Of a stretch of DNA of 64,000 nucleotides, positions 9,701 through 18,134 are shown in pieces (the first letter of the stretch is position 1; every line of letters starts with the position of its first letter). Origin of the DNA: Lithodes maja (taxonomy: Eukaryota; Arthropoda; Malacostraca; Decapoda; Lithodidae); assembly GCA_037953745.1 (NCBI GenBank), contig JBAKBP010004447.1, positions 1-64,000 of the forward strand, read 5' to 3'. A program made the position numbers and the translations under genes. The notes beneath the pieces were generated by a model. The model saw nothing but the letters and a program-made list of their open reading frames with translations, ran no database searches and was not told the origin of the DNA.

Positions 9701-12700
9701 ATGTCTAATGACTCATCATTTACGGGGGAGGATAACACGGTACAGCCTAGTGACCAGCAAGTACAACAGATATTTAGGGAGGGGAGTGTTATAAGTGGAG
9801 AGAGGGATGCCCGGGCATTTTTGCAGACACCTTTGACCGAACAGCGCCTGCAGGCTATTGATTGTTACGGTCTTCGCTGTTTAGCCACGGTTTTGGGGCG
9901 GGACTGTCCTGACAGTTGGCCCAAGAACAATTTGGTGGCATGTTTGTTGGGTGATGGCGATGGGGCGGTGGGTGGAGTGGGGTCTTGGGGGGTTCCCTCC
10001 AAGCCTCCATTCCACTCTACCCCTGAGCTGGGCCCTCAGCCAGCGAGTCTTAGCACGATGCAGCAGGAGGGTTCTCAAGGGCAAGCTGGCTTACCCGTAA
10101 ACACGTCTCGGTGTGGATCCCCCATTTTGTGCTCTCCCCCCCCAGGCCTGTCTCCTGAGATGTTATTTCAGCTAGAACTAGCTAAGTTTAAGCTGCAGGA
10201 GACTCAGATACAACAGGCTAGTATAGAACGGATTAAGCTGCAGGAGACTCAGATACAACAGGCTAGTATAGAACGCATAGAGGTTGCTAGAATCCAAGCC
10301 AATCAGGATGCAACCAGGTACCAGGCTGAAATGGATGTCGAGAAGTCTAGAGTAGAGACCACGGGGCGTCATCTCGGTGGTGGGCACCGGGTTACAGACT
10401 CACTTTCGCATTTAATTAAGTTAGTACCCGCATTTGATGAGACAGCAGTGACTGAGTTTTTTGCTCGTTTCGAAAAGAAGTGTCGTGAGTATGACTGGCC
10501 GGAGGTTAAATGGGCAGCATTAGTTTCATCACGTCTAGTGGGTAAGGGGTTGAAAGCCTACAATGCACTGTCACTGGACGAGAGTGTCGTGTATGGACTG
10601 GTGAAGGAGGCTGTGCTCCGGGCCTACGAACTGCAACCCGAAACTTATAGATTGAAGTTCCGTGGCATGAATAAGAAGAGCGACGTCAGTTTTATGGAGC
10701 ACGCACGGGACTTAACAGATGCATGTAATAACTGGTTTCGGTCCGAGCACGCAGAGTCGGCTGAGGAAATTAAGCAACTTTTCTATCTGGAACAGTTTTA
10801 CAAATGTACTGGAACCGATCTAACGCTGAACATTAAGGAAAAATGTCCCAAGACAGTAGAGGAGGCTGCCAAGATGGCAGACTTCAGATTATCATTGATT
10901 CGTGGTTGCGGTGCCGCTCAGAGGGCTGAGTCAGGGCAGAAGGGGCGCTATACCCCACCCACCAGAGTTTTCGATAATAACAAATCCTATGACACACATA
11001 ACCACACTAAATGCATTGCACCTAATAACACCTACAAACACAAGCCTCTCCCGTTTACTAAAGGTCAGGCCCCTTCTTCGCCCGCACAAGGGAAGAAGCC
11101 CATTGGGGATGTGAAATGTTACAAATGTCAGAAGCTAGGCCATTATTCACGTGAGTGCCCTAGTAACACTCCCGCTAAGCCGGTGTCATTGGTTCACAGT
11201 ATCGGTGTGTCTCTGAAGGCTGCAGCAACTGCCCGGGGTAGGTTGTCAGCAGCTGAGGCACACGCGGTAAAGAAGCGTACGGAAGGCTCGACACCTGTCC
11301 GGGACACTTTCTGTAGCCATCGGGGGCACGGGTTTGTGAGCTGGGGGAGTGAACTACGGAGGGTTGACTTGCTGAGGGATACGGGGGCTTCGCAAACTTT
11401 GTTGAGGAACTTCACAGGGAAACCGATAAATGCGGCCAGAGTTGTTGTGGTGCAGGGTATAAATGCTACGAGGTCATACCCACTTGTGAGGTTGGAGTTG
11501 AGAGTGGGAGAGGTGTGCAGGGAGCTGGATGTAGGGATCGTTGAGTGTTTGCCAGTTGAGGGCGTCGACCTTCTTCTCGGCAACGACTTTGCGGTGCCCA
11601 CTTCCGGGACTCCACCCTTAGTCGTTGCCGAGAGGGCGGCCGATGTGGATGGTGAGAATCGGGAATGGGTTGGGAGGTGCCAACAGGATAAGATGGCCTG
11701 TGTGGTAACCCGATCTCGCTCTGCGGCTCCTGCACAGCCTAGCACTCAACCTCGGGGACAGTGGAGGAAGGATCAGGAGAAGGTTGCTAAGGGCAGGAAA
11801 AGGGACATTGATTCTGCTGCACTTCTCGGTGATTCGGTACTTGGACCTATAATAAACACGGGAGTTGACTCTGGCCCAGATATGGTGTGTAACAAGGCAG
11901 AGTTGGGTAAGACTTCGCGTGAGGCAAGAGCTGTAGCGAGAGCCACTAAGGCAGTAGAGCCTACTAGCCGGGGTAATGTCTTATTACAAAACCATCTTGA
12001 TGCATTGACGCCCAGGGACATTAGTGAGCAGCAGCTGCAAGACGCTAGCCTAGCTCGTTATAGCAATGGTGCCATAGAGTTGGAGGAAGATGGGGATGCG
12101 AAGCCGGGAGATTTCTTTAGGCTCAACAGGATATTGTACCGCAGATTTCTAGACCCAAAATCGAAGTGGGAGGGCGGTGCGAGGGTAGTAGACCAGGTGG
12201 TTGTTCCAAATAAGTATAGAGAGTCCTTATTGTGTCTGGCGCATGATGTGCCGGTGGCGGGTCATTTGGGGGTAACAAAAACATTGGCGGCATTGGGCAG
12301 GTTTTTCTGGTGGCCTGGGGTCAAGGCTGATGTCTGTGCATGGGTGGCTGGGTGTGCGACCTGCCAGACAACGGGGAAGCCTAACCAGACAATCCCGAAG
12401 GCACCTTTGTTTCCCATACCTGTCACCGGGCCTCCGTTCAGCAAAGTTGTAGTAGATTTGGTTGGCCCTTTCCCGCCTACTAGTAGTGGCAATAAATTCC
12501 TGTTGACAATCATGGATGTGGCTACGAGATACCCGGACGCATACCCCATGAGAAACGGCTCGGCAAAGGCAGTTGTTAAAAACTTATTATTGTTCTGTTC
12601 CCGTTATGGATTTCCACGTGAGGTGCAGTCAGACCAGGGGAGCAATTTTACATCCAAATTGTTCAAGCAAACCCTTCAGTTGCACGGTATATGTTCTGTA

Positions 12701-14818
12701 GTGTCGTCAGCCTACCATCCCGAGAGTCAGGGAGTCTTGGAGCGGTGGCACTCGACCCTGAAGAGTATGCTACGCTGTTACTGTGCAGAACATGACACTG
12801 ATTGGGATTTGGGTCTGCCGTATGTTCTGTTCGCTGCACGTGAAGTCCCAGGAGAGAGCCTGGGGTTCAGTCCAAATCAACTAGTCTTTGGCCATAATGT
12901 GAGAGGACCTTTAAGTATGGTGAAAGAGATCTGGGAGGGCGAAGAGAAGCCGGGGTCTGTACTTAAATATATCCTTGAGAGCCGGGAGAGACTTATAGGT
13001 TGCATGGCAGCGGCAGGTAATAACTTGGTTAATGCACAGGCGGTCATGAAGCACCAGTATGACGCCAAGGTGAAGCTTCGGGAGTTTTCGGTGGGTCAGG
13101 AGGTAATGTTGCTTTTACCTTTGCCTGGACACCCCCTTTCTGCCAAGTTTATTGGGCCGTATGTGGTGGCTAAGAAACTGTCCGACCTTGATTATCTCGT
13201 TGCAACACCTGACCGTAGAAAAAAACATCAGTTATGTCATGTTAACCTCATGAAAGAGTATGTGAGACGCCCCTCAGAGCCTCTCACTGTCCCTGTGCTG
13301 GCCTGCAGCGGCCAGGGTGGAGAAGGAGGTGGGGACAGTCATGCTGCTGAGGAGGATAGCTGGGACTGTGTCATTTCCGCGGAACAGTGGGCGGGGAATA
13401 CTGAACAAGAGGCTAGGCAAGCTGTAAGTCACCTGCCTGAGCACCAGGGTGCTGCTGTCCTAGGCCTGTTCAGGTCATACCCCTCTGTTTTCGCCGAACA
13501 CCCAGGTCTCACTACTCAGGTAACGCACGACGTGGACGTCGGTGATAATGTGCCCTTCAAGTCAGTGCCCTACCGTGTGCCCCCGGTAAAGTTGCCAGCT
13601 TTACGGGAGGAGTTAAAGTACATGGTTGAGAGAGGGATGATCACTGAAGGTTATGTGAAGTGGACATCACCCGTCACGTTGCAGCCAAAACCTGACGGCA
13701 AGGTGCGGTTCTGCATAGATTTTCGTAGGCTAAATGGCTTGACCACTACCAACCCTTACCCTTTGCCTCGAGTTGACGACAGCGTGGACAAGATAGGGAA
13801 TGCAAAGTACCTTACTAAAATTGATCTTGTAAAAGGCTACTGGCAAGTACCCCTGTCGGACCGAGCTAAGCAAGTTTGTGGTTTTGTGGTAGATGGCAAG
13901 ACCTACCAATGTAACGTAATGCCTTATGGGCTTAAGAACGCACCTGCCACGTTTCAGAACCTGATGAACGATATTTGTGACGAAATCCCTAACTGCACGG
14001 TCTACCTTGATGACGTGATAGTGTATGATGACGATTTTGAAAATCACCTAAGGCACTTAGAGACCCTGTTTGGGAAGTTGCACGATGCTGGGCTGGTGGT
14101 GAACCTGAGGAAGTGCGAGTTTGTAAAGGCTACTGTGCAGTATCTTGGCTTCGTGGTCGGGTTAGGCCGGGTGTGCCCCCCCCTGAGCAAGATACAGGCT
14201 ATCAATATGTTTCCCAGGCCCACCACTAAGCGCCAGGTCATGCGGTTCCTAGGTATGATAGGCTATTATAGGCGCTTCATCCGGGGATACTCTACTGTCT
14301 TAGCACCGTTAACTGATCTACTGTCGAAGTCAGTGAAGTTCTGTTGGGCTGCGGAGTGTCAGAGGGCTTTCGACCTAGTCAAGCACCTGCTGTGTACACA
14401 TCCGATTTTGAGAGCCCCAGACTTCTCCAGGAGTTTTCAGCTGGCGACTGATGCCAGCGGTGTGGGTGCCGGGGCAGTGTTACTGCAGACTGATTCCGAG
14501 GGCTTGGAACACCCAGTGAGCTTCTTTTCTCGCAAGTTTAATTCGGCACAAAGGAATTACTCGACTATAGAGAAGGAGCTTCTTGCTATCGTTTTGTCGC
14601 TCAAACATTTCGAAGTTTATGTTCCAGCCTACGGCCCGGTAGTGACGATTTATACGGACCATCATCCCTTGAAATTCCTAAATCAGTTTCACAATCAGAA
14701 TATGCGGTTGACCAGGTGGTCCCTAATGCTCCAAGAGTATAATCTCAACATTCAGCATATTGCCGGGAGTGAGAACGTGATAGCAGATTGTCTATCAAGG
14801 GTTGATGATCCAGGATAG
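9701..14818 (+). CDS. Gag-Pol polyprotein of element A (Gag-PR-INT-RT-RNase H)
   Basis: One intact 1,705-residue frame encodes every protein for reverse transcription and integration. I chose the ATG at 9701, nine codons into the open frame, because it aligns with the starts in E, G and H. Order from the N terminus: a SAP-like helical region (about 35-85); a repeat-built coiled coil (about 160-225); a SCAN-like capsid region (about 232-404); a CCHC knuckle (CYKCQKLGHYSREC from 473); aspartic protease with DTG at 560-562; integrase zinc finger (H848, H855, C885, C888); DD35E catalytic residues D919, D978 and E1014; a GPY module (KFIGPY); RT with YLDD at 1435-1438; and RNase H with D1584, E1626, D1653 and D1696. 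Integrase precedes RT, the reverse of canonical Ty3/Gypsy. No frameshift separates Gag from Pol, so the Gag:Pol ratio must be set another way. Confidence 0.95.
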   Translation: MSNDSSFTGEDNTVQPSDQQVQQIFREGSVISGERDARAFLQTPLTEQRLQAIDCYGLRCLATVLGRDCPDSWPKNNLVACLLGDGDGAVGGVGSWGVPSKPPFHSTPELGPQPASLSTMQQEGSQGQAGLPVNTSRCGSPILCSPPPGLSPEMLFQLELAKFKLQETQIQQASIERIKLQETQIQQASIERIEVARIQANQDATRYQAEMDVEKSRVETTGRHLGGGHRVTDSLSHLIKLVPAFDETAVTEFFARFEKKCREYDWPEVKWAALVSSRLVGKGLKAYNALSLDESVVYGLVKEAVLRAYELQPETYRLKFRGMNKKSDVSFMEHARDLTDACNNWFRSEHAESAEEIKQLFYLEQFYKCTGTDLTLNIKEKCPKTVEEAAKMADFRLSLIRGCGAAQRAESGQKGRYTPPTRVFDNNKSYDTHNHTKCIAPNNTYKHKPLPFTKGQAPSSPAQGKKPIGDVKCYKCQKLGHYSRECPSNTPAKPVSLVHSIGVSLKAAATARGRLSAAEAHAVKKRTEGSTPVRDTFCSHRGHGFVSWGSELRRVDLLRDTGASQTLLRNFTGKPINAARVVVVQGINATRSYPLVRLELRVGEVCRELDVGIVECLPVEGVDLLLGNDFAVPTSGTPPLVVAERAADVDGENREWVGRCQQDKMACVVTRSRSAAPAQPSTQPRGQWRKDQEKVAKGRKRDIDSAALLGDSVLGPIINTGVDSGPDMVCNKAELGKTSREARAVARATKAVEPTSRGNVLLQNHLDALTPRDISEQQLQDASLARYSNGAIELEEDGDAKPGDFFRLNRILYRRFLDPKSKWEGGARVVDQVVVPNKYRESLLCLAHDVPVAGHLGVTKTLAALGRFFWWPGVKADVCAWVAGCATCQTTGKPNQTIPKAPLFPIPVTGPPFSKVVVDLVGPFPPTSSGNKFLLTIMDVATRYPDAYPMRNGSAKAVVKNLLLFCSRYGFPREVQSDQGSNFTSKLFKQTLQLHGICSVVSSAYHPESQGVLERWHSTLKSMLRCYCAEHDTDWDLGLPYVLFAAREVPGESLGFSPNQLVFGHNVRGPLSMVKEIWEGEEKPGSVLKYILESRERLIGCMAAAGNNLVNAQAVMKHQYDAKVKLREFSVGQEVMLLLPLPGHPLSAKFIGPYVVAKKLSDLDYLVATPDRRKKHQLCHVNLMKEYVRRPSEPLTVPVLACSGQGGEGGGDSHAAEEDSWDCVISAEQWAGNTEQEARQAVSHLPEHQGAAVLGLFRSYPSVFAEHPGLTTQVTHDVDVGDNVPFKSVPYRVPPVKLPALREELKYMVERGMITEGYVKWTSPVTLQPKPDGKVRFCIDFRRLNGLTTTNPYPLPRVDDSVDKIGNAKYLTKIDLVKGYWQVPLSDRAKQVCGFVVDGKTYQCNVMPYGLKNAPATFQNLMNDICDEIPNCTVYLDDVIVYDDDFENHLRHLETLFGKLHDAGLVVNLRKCEFVKATVQYLGFVVGLGRVCPPLSKIQAINMFPRPTTKRQVMRFLGMIGYYRRFIRGYSTVLAPLTDLLSKSVKFCWAAECQRAFDLVKHLLCTHPILRAPDFSRSFQLATDASGVGAGAVLLQTDSEGLEHPVSFFSRKFNSAQRNYSTIEKELLAIVLSLKHFEVYVPAYGPVVTIYTDHHPLKFLNQFHNQNMRLTRWSLMLQEYNLNIQHIAGSENVIADCLSRVDDPG
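11576..11632 (+). promoter_or_regulatory. Conserved coding stem-loop at the end of protease (A)
   Basis: CTCGGCAACGACT (11576-11588) and AGTCGTTGCCGAG (11620-11632) form a perfect 13-bp stem around a 31-nt loop. It lies in codons for the LGND motif and the VVAE segment. Both arms are identical in E and G and nearly so in H, while synonymous sites between them vary. Confidence 0.75.
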
Positions 14819-15099
14819 TCGTGCACGGTGTGCGGGTTGAGCAGGAGTAAAATTAGGCTATCATAACGCCGTCCAAAAAGATTATAAAACAATAAAATAA
14901 ACGAGAAATTTTTTTTTTAGTTTTGTAAGTCTTTATTGTTGTAGCATGATGCATGCGATATTGTGTTTTATGTATAATTCACACTTCAGTTGTTGTGCAC
15001 CTTTTGCAATTAGTGGCAGCTAAGGGTAGCAGGTCGGTTGGTTGCCTGTCAGATTTTGATAATGCTTCTAAGGTCGATTATCTAAAATCTTGGGGGCGC
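14819..15099 (+). other. 3' untranslated region and polypurine tract of A
   Basis: 281 bp separate the gag-pol stop from the 3' LTR. The last bases, AAAATCTTGGGGGCGC (15084-15099), are the plus-strand priming tract. The core ATCTTGGGGGAGG is shared by E, G and H, and a variant by B. The rest is AT-rich and has no gene. Confidence 0.75.
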
Positions 15100-16917
15100 T
15101 GTGACGCACCCAGTGCGTGGCAACGTAACCTGATTGTACTCCTTGGTACTCCACTGTACCGCCACTGTGTGGTACCGCTGTACCGCTGTACCGTGCTGGC
15201 TGCTTATATTGAGTGTGACAACGTATAACTATGTTCTTTGTATCTCTGCAAAGGTCTCGTCATGTGCTAACCAGTGGTGGGTTTTGTTTTAAGCCATGTC
15301 GAGACCTTCCATTTAATATGTAGTATCAATAGAGAAGTTGATAGATAAGACAATGGGAGTTCAGAGAGAGAGAGTGAGTTAGTTTTCAGAGCGAGAGGGT
15401 AGCAACGCGCCACGCTGCCGGAGTGGTGGTTGCCAGACGTATGGACCGGTTGGCAGCCTTGCGCTTATAGCTAGGTGCGACAGGGTTGGTAGTCCATTGC
15501 CGCCTGCCTATGCTGCCTGGGTTGCCCATGTTGTCGTACTGCACATTGCCTGGAGGCTCGCTGTGTGTTCCATGATCAGGTTGCCTAGAACCTTTGAGAT
15601 TCTAACATCCCTTGCCCTCTCTCCCAATTTCTCACGGTTGCACTCTTTCTCTCTGACGACATTACTCTCATTTCATTCTTCTCTCTATTTAAATGCATAA
15701 CCTTCCCTTGAGGTCCTAAAGGAGTTTCAGCACTCACCTCTCGTATTACTCTTAGGACAAGCATATATTTACATGTATTAGATTTAAGGGGTTAATGTGA
15801 ACAGCGATCTTCTTGATGAGGATAGTTGGTGAACGTTCTACATGTTCACGAGTTATATGCCCAGCTCATCATCCAATTTGTGACTAGACTAGTGCCATGT
15901 GTAAGAGCCCGACCATGCCCAGGAGTTGTCTGTAGAGGGGCGAGGACTTAGCCTTGATTTGCCTACCGAGCCAGGAGCGAGTGCAGTACCAGAGACTACA
16001 GCTCGCTCGTAGTGCCGGTATAGTAGAGTAACGTAATTTATCTGTCCTTGTGTTCTCTGCAGTCTTTTCCTGGGTTCTCGCTTTCGGTGCTGGGACTCGT
16101 TGTTCCTGTGACTTGGCCTGCTAGCTAGAACACATGGGGATGATGAGTGGGTGATATCTTTATTTTACTATGCATTGCAGCTCTCTTTAAGTTTATGTAT
16201 GTAACACTTTACAATACACATTACTCACACACAAGACAACACTATTAATACTTTCATGTATCAATTAACTGCACTGTCGTTTTGCTGCTGTGTCCGGAGT
16301 TCTGTTGCGTAGGGCGCATACGGACTCAGAGGGGAGACAGAGTGAGAGAAGCGAAGTAGCCTATGCGGTAGTAGGCTACCGGTGCAGTACTGTTGCCTGC
16401 AACCTTTAGTTATTCAAAGTATAGATTCATTCTTATAATAAGTGACTACTATTTATGTTCCTTCCATGTGTATTATTAGGTATCTACTGGATCATGAACA
16501 TCTTGTATGCTCCATGCTAGTGCATGTTAGTAGGGGACAGTTATTCTAGTGCACGCGCTTTCAAGTAGGCGTGTACATTTGTCATTTAGCATTTCACTGT
16601 CATACCTTTAGCCTGCTTCTATTCTACATTATTAGAGGCTTAATATTAACGTAGTTTCTTGAGTATTGCATTTCTTTAGTAATAACGTAACCTATAAATG
16701 TCTGAGGGAGTTTAGCCTCATAGCCTACCCCTGTTGTACACTTTCGCCGAGTTAAGGTACCTCGTTACCATAGACGATAACTCTGTAGGGCGTTGGTGCT
16801 TTTGTTGTCTGGAGCATATAGTATTTGGGACTGGAATCGAGCGTGTCGTTGTCACATAAGCCATTTCTGTCCTACGATCAAGAATCCCGAATATGTATTG
16901 CCGATCCAGCCGTAACA
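15100..16917 (+). repeat. 3' LTR of A
   Basis: It is collinear with 7614-9430 throughout, with an extra G near 16790 and a few point differences (for example C/T in the CTACCGG[C/T]GCAG phrase). Confidence 0.95.
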
Positions 16918-17762
16918 GCTGCTACACTCACAAAGGAAAAATATGCACAAGGGTTACAGGCTACCTAGCTCCGTCGAAGTCGTACAGGCTCTGACTTGCC
17001 ATATACATAACTCAGACAACGACTAAAGATACCCTCCACTGTCTAGCATTAAATAGTAGGAAAGAACAACTCAATAATTAGAAGCACCCAATACTATGAT
17101 ACCATGTGACTATGACTCTAATAATCCCTAAAGGTAGTGCAAAACATATATGGGAGAACTGGTGCTGGTAATACGACTGGCCGACTATGGAAGTCATATG
17201 CAGAACCAGAAAGGATAAGTAATTGAATAAAGAAAAGAAGTATGGAAAAGAAGAAGTTCAGAGAGAGAAACAGTAGTAAAGATGGTTAGATTGGGGACAG
17301 ATTGCAAGGGACGTCTAGGACCAAGCACAACATACCAACCTCTGAAGAGGCACGCGAGAAGGATGCCCGCACCACCTTAGTAGGACAGCGGCCTCTAATC
17401 ACAGACGACTACGTCATGAAGAGCAGGCGTCATATGACGCGTCAGGCCCGCCGGCCAATCACGAGCGGGTGGCCCCGCCTAAGCAAAGAATGCGCACATA
17501 CATACACACGCACACACTACCACCACGCTGCTCCTTCTCGTTCTCTCTCCTTACAATTCACTCTACACCTTTTATACTCTATCAATGATATAAAATACTT
17601 CCAAGTGTCACAGACAAGAATAAAGACCACCACTGATCTGTCTGTGACAACATGAACACTAAGAAAGAAAGAACATCGTTCTACAATTATTATAGCCCAT
17701 TTCATTGCCCTGGCGAGCGCTAGCGAGTATGAGTACATTCTGGCAAGCTGGCCAGCGTAACA

Positions 17763-17777
17763 CCCCGCCCAAGATGT
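17763..17777 (-). other. Polypurine tract of B
   Basis: In element sense ACATCTTGGGCGGGG abuts the TGTTACG start of the 3' LTR. It matches the ATCTTGGGGGAGG tract of the other elements with changes. Confidence 0.65.
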
Positions 17778-18134
17778 GGGACGTTTTAACCTCAGGTGAA
17801 CGCCACATCTGACCAGGCAGAATGCCCACCAACCCCGCATCACCCAGCTACTCCCCCAATTTGTGAAAACAAGGCACAATCACAAACATAAAAATACTTC
17901 ATTATAAAAAAAAATCTACGCAACACTTCCCCAAAAATAATAGTATAATAATAATAATATTACGCTCAACGAGCAAGCTTCAACAAGCCTAGCCTACTAA
18001 GACAAAAACTCAGAGTGTCTTAGATTCTTGCTGTAACATACTACACTTATATAGTATCAAAAAGAAAGAGTTTTTATGTGAGGTTTTTATATTTTTAATA
18101 GTGTTTTTGGCGGCTTTGCACTACAGGGGCAAGC

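Larger units (their letters stand above)
7614..16917 (+). mobile_element. Complete LTR retrotransposon A (Ty3/Gypsy, Gmr1-like order), apparently autonomous
   Basis: This 9,304-bp element is inserted in the left LTR of B with a 4-bp duplication GCTG (7610-7613 and 16918-16921). The LTRs are 1,817 and 1,818 bp and bounded by TGTGACG...CGTAACA. By eye they differ at about four substitutions and one single-base indel, indicating a recent insertion. It has a primer-binding-like site two to three bases after the 5' LTR, a single intact gag-pol frame, and a G-rich tract just before the 3' LTR. All parts needed for mobility are present. Confidence 0.95.
6664..17762 (-). repeat. Left LTR of B (3' LTR), interrupted by element A
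   Basis: LTR sequence occupies 6664-7613 and resumes at 16922 (after the GCTG duplication) to 17762. The uninterrupted sequence is visible in the right LTR at 21541-21560, where the junction phrase TATGCTGCTACACTC is intact and serves as the empty-site control. A minus-strand TATA box (TATAAAAGG) lies at 17568-17576. Confidence 0.93.

Noticed and set aside
17302..17655. 117-codon frame in the LTR of B, repeated at 25229-25582
   Set aside because: It is LTR sequence present in both copies, on the strand opposite to element transcription and without recognisable features.
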